From assembly GCA_036505275.1 (NCBI GenBank), contig DASXTS010000529.1:1-13454 (forward strand): a stretch of DNA of 13,454 nucleotides. Direction: 5' to 3'. This DNA is from DASXTS01 sp036505275 (GTDB lineage Bacteria; Actinomycetota; Actinomycetes; Mycobacteriales; Pseudonocardiaceae). Under the pieces are notes generated by a model. It was not told the origin of the DNA. It made no database searches and worked only from the letters and a program-made list of their open reading frames with translations. This document shows, one piece after another, positions 5,581-12,560 of the stretch. A program made the translations under genes and the position numbers. Numbering within the stretch: the stretch's first letter is position 1; every line of letters begins with the position of its first letter.

Positions 5581-6512
5581 CGGTGCTGCTGGCCATCGCC
5601 CTGTATTTCGCGCTGCGCGGAGCCTTGCGGCAGTGGTGGCGCGACGTCAGCACGGAGGCTCTTGCCGCCCGAGTACGCATTGCTCGGCGCACGGCCGAGT
5701 TCAAGCGCCGCCACGAGCCCTACCACCCCGGCCGGCTGGCGCTCGCGGTCGGCGCAGCCGCGGCGTACACGGCCCACGGCGCCTTCCGAGCAGCCAGGTT
5801 CACCGGACGGTCGCTTTGGACCGGCGCCAAGGCCGGCTGGGCCGAGGGCAAGCAGCGCGCCGAGGCCCGCGCCGCCCGCCGAGCCGAGACCGCCGCCGCA
5901 TCAGCGCCCGCCAACCCAGAACCAGAGGCGATAGCGACCAGCGGAACCGCGCCGCTCATCTGTCCCGGCTGCGGCGAGCCCGTCCGCACCGCACCGCCGC
6001 GCGCCTGGAACCCCGCATGGGGCGAGCGACCGCGGCACTCGCACATGGACGGTGAGCCGCTCTGTCCCGAGATCGGTCCGGACGGCTACCGGCCCGCCAC
6101 ACCCGAACGCGCAACGCCCGAACCCGCGGCGCCCGAAGCGGCCGCCCCCGAAGAGCCCAGCCGGCCGGCTGGAGATCAGCCCAGTACACCAGGAGGAGAT
6201 CCGATGACAAGCCCGACCGTCGACAGCACCGGCGAGGCCGTGAACATCGCGGCGGCCCGCGCCGCGCTCGACGCCATCGTCAGCGCGGCCGACCAGGCCG
6301 TCGCCACGATCGACAACCTGTCGGCATCGATGCACAGCGTAGACGTGGACGTCGACACGCTCAGCGAGGTCGCCGCCGTGCTCGAAGCGGCCACCGCCAT
6401 GCAGGCCGCTGCCGCCAAGGCCCGCACCGGCCTGGACGACCGGCACGCCGTCATGGAGGAGGCCGTGAACGCCACCCCGCACGCGGCCAAGACCGAGTTC
6501 TACAGGCACTGA
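5577..6512 (+). CDS. Membrane-associated zinc-ribbon protein with separable C-terminal domain
   Basis: A 311-residue protein from ATG 5577 (ATGA overlap). It has three parts. Residues 1-100 begin with a hydrophobic helix (VLLAIALYFALRGALRQWW), then a basic Tyr/His-rich stretch, a second weak hydrophobic segment (LALAVGAAAAYTAHGAFRAA) and Arg-rich helix. Residues 126-172 carry CPGCGEP (129-135) and later HSHMDGEPLCPE with Cys 163, a likely zinc site. A Pro/Glu/Ala repeat linker (about 174-205) joins residues 210-311, an Ala-rich helical domain (AARAALDAIVSAADQAVATI) like those of small AICE proteins. A perfect ribosome site and ATG at 6204 lie in frame at the boundary, so the last domain may also be made alone, or two genes have fused. 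It ends the membrane module; a hairpin follows. Function unknown. Confidence 0.72.
   Translation: MTVLLAIALYFALRGALRQWWRDVSTEALAARVRIARRTAEFKRRHEPYHPGRLALAVGAAAAYTAHGAFRAARFTGRSLWTGAKAGWAEGKQRAEARAARRAETAAASAPANPEPEAIATSGTAPLICPGCGEPVRTAPPRAWNPAWGERPRHSHMDGEPLCPEIGPDGYRPATPERATPEPAAPEAAAPEEPSRPAGDQPSTPGGDPMTSPTVDSTGEAVNIAAARAALDAIVSAADQAVATIDNLSASMHSVDVDVDTLSEVAAVLEAATAMQAAAAKARTGLDDRHAVMEEAVNATPHAAKTEFYRH
6191..6206 (+). promoter_or_regulatory. Internal ribosome-binding site and start codon within the zinc-ribbon gene
   Basis: AGGAGGAG at 6191-6198 stands five bases before ATG 6204, in frame with the surrounding gene. It is among the strongest Shine-Dalgarno matches in the window. Translation from here would give a separate 102-residue protein ending at 6512. 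It marks either a start used in parallel or the former border of two genes now read as one. Confidence 0.55.
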
Positions 6513-6519
6513 GCCCGCT

Positions 6520-6549
6520 GGGCCCGGGCTACCTCCCCGAGCCCGGCCC
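6520..6549 (+). terminator. GC-rich hairpin after the spread module (possible terminator or attenuator)
   Basis: GGGCCCGGGCT at 6520-6530 pairs with AGCCCGGCCC at 6540-6549, with one bulged base and a nine-base loop. It begins eight bases after the stop of the zinc-ribbon gene and lies 41 bases ahead of the translocase start. No T-run follows, so it may reduce rather than stop read-through, as is common in actinomycetes. Confidence 0.45.
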
Positions 6550-6590
6550 AAGCCCTCCGATCCACCGGTCCGAGGAGGTGACGCACCCCC

Positions 6591-8552
6591 ATGCGACGGC
6601 CGCCGCGGCGGAACGCCACGCTCCCGGTTGACCGACGTCGCCGGTCGCGTCGACGCGGCCGCGGACTGACCGAGGACGACGTCGAGCAGCTGATCGAGGC
6701 TGGGGAGCCCGTTGTGGTGGTGGGTGGCCTCCGGCGGCGTCGGCGGCCGCGCACCGGTGCGGCCAACGGCCGCCGGCTGGCCTGGCGTTACCGGCGCCAG
6801 CTCGCGCCAGTGCTGCTGATCCTCGGTGCCTGGCTTGCCGGTGCCGTGCTGCATCGGGTCCACAACGGTCCGCGGCTGGTCCTCGTCCTCGGCGGGCTGG
6901 CAGCCGCCTCAGTGTTGCTGCCGGCCGTACGCCGCCGGCTCGACCGCGCGGCCGAGCGGCTCTACGCGGGCGCCTGCCTCGCGGCCCTGACGGGCTGGCT
7001 CACGGTGGTCGCGGCGAGCGGTGTCGGCCGTCCGATGCCGGCGCTGCTGTGGCTCGGCGGCTGCGCTCTTGCCGCGCCGTGGTGGTGGCATCACCGCGTC
7101 CGGACCACGCCGGCCGTGGCCACGGGCGACGTGCTGGAGATCTGGCGCGAGCGAGTCGCCGCGCCCGGCCGGGCGCTGCCCGGCGCGCGGCTGCTGGAGG
7201 TCGAGGAGGTCCGCAATGGCTGGGCGGCAACGATCCAGCTGACGCCGGGCGAGAAGTCGACTGAGCAGGCCGTCGCCGCGACCGCCCTGGTGTGCTCGGC
7301 GTTCAACCAGCCGATCGGTTCGGTGGTCATTGAGCCGACCGCCGACGGCGTCGCCTCGCGCGCCCGGCTGCTGGTACTGCGGCGCAACCCGCTGCACGAC
7401 ATCCAGCGCTGGCCCGGTCCGCAGCTCGACCTAGGCACGGGCATCGCCCCGGTCGGTGTGTACGCCGATGGCGAGCTGGCCTACTTCCGGTTCTTCAAGC
7501 CCGGATCGGGCGCCGTGCACGCGCTGGTCTCCGGGACCACCGGCTCGGGCAAGTCACGGTTTCTCGAGCTGCTGCTCGCCGAGGCGCGTCACAGCGGCCT
7601 GATCACCAGTTGGATCATCGACCCGCAGAACGGCCAGTCGCTGCCGCGCTGGATCGACCACGTCGACTGGGCCGCAATCGGCCACGACGAGGCGATCAGA
7701 CTGCTGCACGCGGCCCGCGCCGTCATGTACGCGCGCTCGGCGCACCTGGCCCGCGTGGAGTACATCGACCGCAAGGGCCGCACCGTCCGGGGCATCGACC
7801 ATTTCGACCCGACGCCGGAGCTGCCGCTGCTGCAAGTCGTGGTCGACGAGGCGCACGTGCTGCTCAAGGACCCGACAGCGGTGGAGATCATCGAGGACAT
7901 CGGCAAGATGGGCCGCAAGACCGGCATCGGCGTCGTGCTGGTCACGCCGGTGCCGTCGGTTCAGGAGCTCGGCGGCTCGCTGCCGATCCGCACCATGGTC
8001 AGCTCGGGCAACGTCGTGGTGTTCCGCTGCGACAACCTGTCCGGTCAGATGGCATTCTCCGGGGCGCTGCCGGTCAGCCCGGCCAAGCTGCCGCGCGAGT
8101 TCCCGAACGGCCTGCCCGCCGACGGCCTCGGCTACCTGCTCGGCGCCTCCAGCCGCACTGCACCGATGCGCGCCTATCTCGTCGACGACCCGTACCACTG
8201 GGCCACCACCGGCCAGCCAGCGCAGCTGGCAGCCGTCGACGTGGCCGCCGCCGGCGACGCCTACGCCAGTCGGAACGACCACGTCGACGAGCCGGTGACC
8301 ATCCCGTCGCCGCGCACCGAGAGCCCACCGCCAGCGGCCGGTTCCGCCGCTACTGCGGTCGACGCCGTGCTGACCCTGCTCGCCGAGGTCGGTGAGCTGG
8401 ACCGCGGCCGCGCCATCAAGGACACCGGCTACAGCCCACGACAGATCACCAACGCGTTCGCAGCGCTGGTCGAAGACGGCCGGGTCGTCAAGACCGGCCA
8501 CGGCCGCTACACGCTAGCGGGCGCCGACAGCTCGCCAGCGGCCGTGATGTAA
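6591..8552 (+). CDS. traB: FtsK/SpoIIIE-type DNA translocase for conjugation (TraB/TraSA class)
   Basis: A 653-residue protein with GAGGAGGTGA at 6572-6581 before ATG 6591. A basic N-terminus leads into four hydrophobic segments (about residues 71-88, 95-113, 124-144, 149-166), then a cytoplasmic motor. Walker A is GTTGSGKS at 315-322 and Walker B is LPLLQVVVDEAH at 411-422, followed by KMGRKTGIGVVLVTPVPS. The last 65 residues form a winged-helix-like domain (GYSPRQITNAFAALVEDGRV) similar to the DNA-recognising end of TraB/FtsK proteins. In Streptomyces plasmids and AICEs such hexameric pumps alone move double-stranded DNA through the hyphal septum after recognising clt repeats. No clt repeats are evident here. 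The open frame is intact over its full length, unlike several neighbours. This is the key gene marking the region as a conjugative element; the symbol is by class analogy. Confidence 0.9.
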   Translation: MRRPPRRNATLPVDRRRRSRRRGRGLTEDDVEQLIEAGEPVVVVGGLRRRRRPRTGAANGRRLAWRYRRQLAPVLLILGAWLAGAVLHRVHNGPRLVLVLGGLAAASVLLPAVRRRLDRAAERLYAGACLAALTGWLTVVAASGVGRPMPALLWLGGCALAAPWWWHHRVRTTPAVATGDVLEIWRERVAAPGRALPGARLLEVEEVRNGWAATIQLTPGEKSTEQAVAATALVCSAFNQPIGSVVIEPTADGVASRARLLVLRRNPLHDIQRWPGPQLDLGTGIAPVGVYADGELAYFRFFKPGSGAVHALVSGTTGSGKSRFLELLLAEARHSGLITSWIIDPQNGQSLPRWIDHVDWAAIGHDEAIRLLHAARAVMYARSAHLARVEYIDRKGRTVRGIDHFDPTPELPLLQVVVDEAHVLLKDPTAVEIIEDIGKMGRKTGIGVVLVTPVPSVQELGGSLPIRTMVSSGNVVVFRCDNLSGQMAFSGALPVSPAKLPREFPNGLPADGLGYLLGASSRTAPMRAYLVDDPYHWATTGQPAQLAAVDVAAAGDAYASRNDHVDEPVTIPSPRTESPPPAAGSAATAVDAVLTLLAEVGELDRGRAIKDTGYSPRQITNAFAALVEDGRVVKTGHGRYTLAGADSSPAAVM

Positions 8553-8557
8553 CGGCG

Positions 8558-8595
8558 GAGCTGGGGCCATCCGCCTGCAAGCCACGGCCCGGCTC
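8558..8595 (+). terminator. Imperfect GC-rich hairpin after the translocase gene
   Basis: GAGCTGGGGCC at 8558-8568 pairs imperfectly with GGCCCGGCTC at 8586-8595 across a 17-base loop, six bases after the translocase stop. There is no T-run. It is comparable to the hairpin in front of the translocase gene and may be a weak terminator; confidence is limited by the mismatch. Confidence 0.3.
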
Positions 8596-8626
8596 CTCAA
8601 CTCCCCGCGTAAGGAGCCAACCCCAA

Positions 8627-9501
8627 GTGTCCACACCGCTCCGACAGCTCGGAGAGCCGCACGACTGGGTCGTGATCGAGCGCCTGATGGATGGCCAGCG
8701 GGTGCCCGCCACGGCGGCCGACGTCGCCCAGGCCGCAATCGCGCTCCACCAGCGCGGCATGAGCCTGTCGGCGATCGGCGAACGCCTCGGCGAGCGGCCG
8801 CGCCAGATCTCCCGATGGATCGCTCGCCACCGCGCGGGCCGGCCCCTGGCCGCCGCCGGCTTGTTGCGGCACGCCGACACCTCGAGCCGCCTCCAGCTCG
8901 CGCCGGCAGCGCCGGCGAGTCGCGGCGTGCGCGTGGCGCGCGTGCCGCGGACCGGCTGCGGTTCCACCCGAACAACATCCGCAGCGACCTCGGCGACCTG
9001 CGCCAGCTCACCGCCTCGATCAAGGCCCACGGCGTGCTCTGCCCGCTGATGGCGCACCCCTGCGGCAGCTACCTGCAGCTGCTGCACGGCCACCGCCGGC
9101 TCGTCGCGGCCCGCCTCGCAGGCCTGCGCTCCGTGCCCGTGGTCATCGTCGACCAGCACGAAAACGACGAGGCCATCACCCTGATGCTCGCCGAGAACCT
9201 GGCGCGCGCCGACGTCAGCCGCCACGACCGTCGGGCCGCCATCCGGCGCCTTCTTGATGAGCACGGCCACACCACCACCGGCATCGCCGCCCGGCTCGGC
9301 GTCACGGCCGACACGGTGCGCCGGTGGGCCGCCGACGACGGGCACTCGCGGCCCTTGACCGCCCACCACCGCCGGCGACGGGTGCCCGGCGCCAGCGTGT
9401 TGCGGATCGTCGAGCGGTGGACCGACCGCGCCGGCGGCGGCCTCACGGCCGACCAGGCCGCGCAGCTGTTCGCCGAGCTGGCCGAGCTGGCCACGCCATG
9501 A
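8627..9501 (+). pseudogene. ParB-like DNA-binding protein with two helix-turn-helix domains, split by a -1 frameshift
   Basis: From GTG 8627 (AAGGAG at 8611-8616) the frame reads MSTPLRQLGEPHDWVVIERL and a first helix-turn-helix (ALHQRGMSLSAIGERLG, RQISRWIARHRAG, about residues 38-71). After SRGVRVARVPR the frame is lost near 8946-8951, and the homology continues one frame over as DRLRFHPNNIRSDLGDLRQL, GHRRLVAARLAGLRSVPVVI, TLMLAENLARADVS and a second helix-turn-helix (TTGIAARLGVTADTVRRWA). GHRR and ENLxR are the boxes of the ParB/Srx nucleotide-binding fold. Adding one G at 8949-8950 makes an unbroken 291-residue protein. As sequenced, only a 140-residue product with a nonsense tail, or a 228-residue one from ATG 8815, could be made. 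ParB-like proteins of this build may act in partition or regulation of the element. The stop overlaps the next ATG. Confidence 0.8.
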
Positions 9502-9854
9502 CCGCTCAGCGAGTTCGGTCCGGCCATTGCGGCATCGGACGCCACCACGCCTGCCGATACCAGCTCGGTGGCGACGTGGTCTGCAGCTGCGGCTGCCACC
9601 CAGAAGGGAACACCGCCATGGCCACGGTCCTGACCGTCGGCAATAGCGACGGCACCCGCCGCTGCGACGCCAAATGCCACGACGCCACCGAACCGGACTG
9701 CGATTGCGTCTGCGGCGGCCGATACCACGGCAAGGGCAGCGCCGGCGCCATGGAACTCGTTCACCAGGATGTCCGAGAAGGTCGATTCGGCGCCGAGCTC
9801 GCACACCTGGCCAACCAACTCACCGCCGAAGCCCTGCAAAACACGCTGTTCTAA
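9498..9854 (+). CDS. Cysteine-rich two-module small protein (probable metal binding)
   Basis: A 118-residue protein starting at ATG 9498 (ATGA overlap). Residues 8-34 hold the first Cys/His cluster (GHCGIGRHHACRY, VCSCGCH). Residues 56-78 hold a second one (CDAKCHDATEPDCDCVCGG, then RYHG). The tail is a charged helix (EGRFGAELAHLANQLTAEAL). Ten Cys and several His suggest two zinc-binding or similar metal sites. ATG 9618 (Met 41) is preceded by AGAAGGGAA at 9602-9610 and would yield only the second module, beginning MATVLTVGNSDGTRRCDAKC. In similar elements I recall that module as a stand-alone protein. Thus either start may be used. Function unknown; being next to the ParB-like and DUF3987 genes, it may act in DNA metabolism. 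Confidence 0.68.
   Translation: MTAQRVRSGHCGIGRHHACRYQLGGDVVCSCGCHPEGNTAMATVLTVGNSDGTRRCDAKCHDATEPDCDCVCGGRYHGKGSAGAMELVHQDVREGRFGAELAHLANQLTAEALQNTLF
9602..9620 (+). promoter_or_regulatory. Internal ribosome-binding site and start codon in the Cys-rich gene
   Basis: AGAAGGGAA at 9602-9610 precedes ATG 9618 by seven bases, in frame with the gene that starts at 9498. Translation from here would give a 78-residue protein holding only the second Cys cluster. It is the second case in this window of a good in-frame internal start at a domain border. Confidence 0.4.
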
Positions 9855-9876
9855 CGGCCCCGTTCTAGCGGCCCCG
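9852..9876 (+). repeat. Short direct repeat in the gap before the DUF3987 gene
   Basis: TAACGGCCCCG at 9852-9862 and TAGCGGCCCCG at 9866-9876 differ by one base and start 14 bases apart. The first copy includes the TAA stop of the Cys-rich gene and the second ends at the ribosome site of the next gene. It could be a small operator or a local duplication. Confidence 0.35.
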
Positions 9877-9892
9877 AAGGAGACCGTTCCAC

Positions 9893-11839
9893 GTGACCGC
9901 GTACTCGGCGACGCCGGCCCTCGACCACGAGGCGGCATTGCTCGGCGCGTTACTGCAGCACCCGGCATCGGCCCTGACCATCGACGTGCGCGCCGAGCAC
10001 TACGCCCGGCCGCTGCACGCCACCATCCACGAAGCCATCGTGACCGCCGCCGAAACCCACGGCGACGACGCCGGTCTCCTGCATGTCGTCGACATCCTGC
10101 GCCAACGCCGCGACGTGCCGAACCTTATGCCACTGCTGCGCAACGGCACCGTGCTGATGGACTACGTCGCCGCCACGCAGGGCACCGCCGGCTGGCACAG
10201 CGAGAAGATCATCGACGCCTGGCGCCGCCGGCAGCTGCGCGAGGTCGGCACCCGACTGCGCCAGATCGGCGACCAGGTCCCCGAATTCGACACTTACGTC
10301 GAAACCGCCGTCGCCTCCGTCATCGAGGCCCTCGATTACACCGGCGGTCCCAAATGGGACCCGCCAACACCATTGAGCGCGCGCCGCGCCCTGCCAGCCT
10401 TCCCCGTCGACGCCCTGCCCGGCTGGGTCGCCGACCAGGTCGCCGCCGTCGCCGAATTCACCCAAACCCCACCCGACCTCGCCGGCTGCATCGCCCTGGC
10501 CGCTCTGTCCACCGCCGCCGGCGGCCGCGCCATCGTCGAAATCCGCCCCGGCTGGCGCGAACCACTGAACATCTTCACCGCCGTCGCCATGCCACCCGGC
10601 TCCCGCAAGTCGGCCGTCTTCGCCGCCATGACCGCACCCCTGCTCGAAGCCGAGCGCCAACTCGTCGACCGCACCCGCCCCCAGCTCATCGAGGCCGACC
10701 TGGCCCGCCGCACCGCCCAACGCGATGCCGAGCGCTACGCCACTAACGCCGCCAACAGCACCAACCCCCAGGCCCGCGCCGAAGCGCTGGCGATGGCCAC
10801 CGATGCCGCCCTCGCCGCCGACACCATGACCGTGCCCGCACTCCCCCGCCTGATCGCCGACGACGTCACCCCCGAAGCCGCCGCCAGCCTGCTCGCCGAA
10901 CAAGGCGGCCGTCTCGCCGTACTCTCCGCCGAAGGCGGCATCTTCGGCACCCTCGCGGGCCGCTACGCCGGCGGCATGCCGTCGCTCGAGGTGTTCCTCA
11001 AGGGCCACGCCGGCGACCTGCTGCGCGTCGACCGCAAAGGCCGCCCCGCCGAACACATCCCCCGTCCGGCGTTGACCCTGGGCCTGGCCCTGCAACCCGA
11101 CGTCTTGCGCGACATCGCCCACATTGCCGGCTTCCGCGGCCGCGGCCTGCTCGCCCGCATCCTCTACTCCCTGCCCGAGAACACCGTCGGCCACCGCCGC
11201 ATCGGCGCCCCCGTGGTTCCGCCGCAGGTCAAGGCCGTCTACGGCCGCCATCTCCGCTCCCTTGTCCTCACCCTCGCCGGCCGAAGCGAGCCCGCCATCC
11301 TCGCCCTGACCGCCGCTGCTGACACCCGAATGCTCGCCCTAGAGGCCGCGCTCGAACCCCGCCTCGCCGAGCACGGCGAACTCGGCCATATCGCCGACTG
11401 GGCGTCCAAGCTCAACGGCGCCATCGCCCGTCTCGCCGGCCTCCTCCACCTCGCCATCCATCTCCGCGACGGCTGGGCCGTCCCGATCGGCACCAGCGCC
11501 GTCGACAACGCCGCCGCCCTCGGCGACTACTACCTCACCCACGCCCTCGCCGTCTTCGACCACATGGGCGCCGACCCAACCGTCGAGGACGCTCGGGCCA
11601 TCCTCGACTGGATCAACCGCTGCAACCGATCCCGATTCACCCGCCGCGAACTGTTCCGAGGCGTGTCCAGCACCCGCTTCCGCAAGGTCACCGACCTTGA
11701 TCGGCCACTCAACCTGCTTGAACAACACGACTACATCCGCAGGGGCGCCGCCCCACCCCCCACAGGTGGCCGCCCCGCCGCCCCGCCTTACGACGTCAAC
11801 CCTCACACCGCAGAACCCGCGCACATCTGGCAAGCGTGA
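9893..11839 (+). CDS. DUF3987 (YfjI-like) protein with DnaB-N-like domain, probable element replication/helicase-type protein
   Basis: A 648-residue protein from GTG 9893 with AAGGAGA at 9877-9883. Residues about 9-145 resemble the DnaB helicase N-terminal domain: LDHEAALLGALLQHP, a helix pair with FDTYVETAVASVIEALDYTG at its end. From about 165 onward lies a DUF3987 domain: PDLAGCIALAALSTAAGGRA, WREPLNIFTAVAMPPGSRKS with a P-loop-like PPGSRKS at 234-240, GRLAVLSAEGGIFGTLAGRY and RGRGLLARILYSLPEN. The C-terminal part carries a winged-helix-like segment (RFTRRELFRGVSSTRFRKV). The P-loop has Arg where most have Gly, as is usual in this family. Such proteins occur in phages and actinomycete elements, in or near replication modules. 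No other Rep gene is in the window, so this is the best candidate, though biochemical function is unproven. Confidence 0.82.
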   Translation: MTAYSATPALDHEAALLGALLQHPASALTIDVRAEHYARPLHATIHEAIVTAAETHGDDAGLLHVVDILRQRRDVPNLMPLLRNGTVLMDYVAATQGTAGWHSEKIIDAWRRRQLREVGTRLRQIGDQVPEFDTYVETAVASVIEALDYTGGPKWDPPTPLSARRALPAFPVDALPGWVADQVAAVAEFTQTPPDLAGCIALAALSTAAGGRAIVEIRPGWREPLNIFTAVAMPPGSRKSAVFAAMTAPLLEAERQLVDRTRPQLIEADLARRTAQRDAERYATNAANSTNPQARAEALAMATDAALAADTMTVPALPRLIADDVTPEAAASLLAEQGGRLAVLSAEGGIFGTLAGRYAGGMPSLEVFLKGHAGDLLRVDRKGRPAEHIPRPALTLGLALQPDVLRDIAHIAGFRGRGLLARILYSLPENTVGHRRIGAPVVPPQVKAVYGRHLRSLVLTLAGRSEPAILALTAAADTRMLALEAALEPRLAEHGELGHIADWASKLNGAIARLAGLLHLAIHLRDGWAVPIGTSAVDNAAALGDYYLTHALAVFDHMGADPTVEDARAILDWINRCNRSRFTRRELFRGVSSTRFRKVTDLDRPLNLLEQHDYIRRGAAPPPTGGRPAAPPYDVNPHTAEPAHIWQA

Positions 11840-11843
11840 TCCT

Positions 11844-11930
11844 ATGCGACGGGACTCACGTGGTGTGCTGACAGAACTGACAGAACCGACAAATGGCCGT
11901 TCTGTCGGTTCTGTCAGTTTTGTCAGCCCG
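11844..11930 (+). pseudogene. 5' end of a truncated element gene downstream of the DUF3987 gene
   Basis: ATG 11844, five bases after the previous stop, opens a frame reading MRRDSRGVLTELTEPTNGRS and VGSVSFVSPR. After about 11927 the sequence becomes that of an acyl-CoA synthetase in a different frame, so the gene has lost everything past 28 codons. The T-E-L/T-E-P and S-V-G-S-V-S-F-V-S stretches are the two arms of the inverted repeat translated. I recall similar starts in genes following DUF3987 or primase genes in actinomycete elements, but could not check it. There is no clear ribosome site; expression may depend on coupling to the upstream gene. Confidence 0.4.
11868..11926 (+). repeat. 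24-bp inverted repeat made of CTGACAGAA units
   Basis: The left arm at 11868-11891 consists of two CTGACAGAA units and CCGACA. The right arm at 11903-11926 is its reverse complement except for one base, which would still pair as G-U in RNA. The 11-base spacer is at 11892-11902. Tandem units inside a long palindrome suit an iteron or operator site for a dimeric protein, a replication origin element, or an RNA attenuator hairpin. It is unusually AT-richer than its surroundings. The known element sequence stops exactly at the end of the right arm. Confidence 0.8.
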
Positions 11931-12400
11931 CGGCTACTACCACACCGGCGACGTCGCCAGCGTCAACGCCGACGGGCTACATCACCTACATCGGCCGCAC
12001 CGACGACGTTTTCAAGGCCTCCGATTACAAGATCAGCCCGTTTGAACTGGAGTCGGTGCTCATCGAGCACCCGGCGGTCATGGAGTGCGCCGTCGTCCCC
12101 GCCCCGGATCCGGTACGCCTGGCCGTGCCGAAGGCCTACGTGGCGCTTGCCCCGGGGCACGAGCCGACCGCGGACACCGCGCGGTCGATCCTGAAGTACG
12201 CCCGTGAGCGCCTGGCACCGTATCTGCGGGTGCGCCGCATCGAGTTCTACGAACTGCCCAAGACGATCTCCGGCAAGATCCGCCGGGTCGAACTGCGGGC
12301 GCGCGAAGCGGATCTCGCGGCGAACCCGGGCGGCAGCGGCACCGAGTGGCGCGACGACCAGTTCCCGGATCTCCGGGGCGGCGCCCCGGGCACGGGTTGA
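11930..12400 (+). pseudogene. Acyl-CoA synthetase (AMP-forming), C-terminal fragment with a frameshift
   Basis: The fragment begins RGYYHTGDVASVNADG, the conserved TGD region of ANL-family adenylating enzymes. It then slips one base at the GGG of 11974-11976 and continues as YITYIGRTDDVFKASDYKIS, SPFELESVLIEHPAVMECAV, PAPDPVRLAVPKAYVALAPG and LPKTISGKIRR, ending at 12400. GRTDDVFKASDYKIS holds the hinge and PKTISGKIRR the catalytic lysine of the C-terminal domain. The roughly 380-residue N-terminal part, including the AMP-binding P-loop, is missing, so no active enzyme results. The parent would have activated a short- or medium-chain acid to its CoA thioester. A dehydrogenase start follows 45 bases on, as in fatty-acid operons. 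The joint with the element lies at 11927-11930. Confidence 0.82.
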
Positions 12401-12445
12401 CCCGAGCCAGCGACCCGGCGACCTACCCACGGAAAGGACCTGTCA

Positions 12446-12508
12446 GTGGATGTCAACGGCTCGGTGGCGCTGGTTACCGGAGGCGCCTCCGGCCTGGGTG
12501 CGACGACG
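12446..12508 (+). pseudogene. Short-chain dehydrogenase/reductase, first 21 codons only
   Basis: GTG 12446, with GGAAAGGA at 12431-12438, starts MDVNGSVALVTGGASGLGAT, the first strand and TGGASGLG dinucleotide-binding turn of SDR enzymes, most like 3-hydroxyacyl-CoA (HSD10-type) dehydrogenases. After about 12508 the homology ends and the sequence becomes the antisense of a TerD gene, so about 230 residues are missing. The short distance to the acyl-CoA synthetase fragment upstream suggests these two were a real fatty-acid operon cut off here. The promoter and ribosome site survive but no enzyme can be made. Confidence 0.7.
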
Positions 12509-12560
12509 CCCCAGAACCGGCTCTGGGTCGAGATCGTTGCCGCACGCGTTCGGAGTGAGC

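Noticed and set aside
8488..9804. Minus-strand open frame of 438 codons
   Set aside because: Antisense to the ParB-like and Cys-rich genes; composition is that of a shadow frame.
9950..11251. Minus-strand open frame of 433 codons
   Set aside because: A Gly/Val/Asp-rich mirror of the DUF3987 gene, with no domain and no ribosome site.
11868..11926. CRISPR array
   Set aside because: Units are only 9 bases, contiguous and palindromic, without spacers or cas genes.
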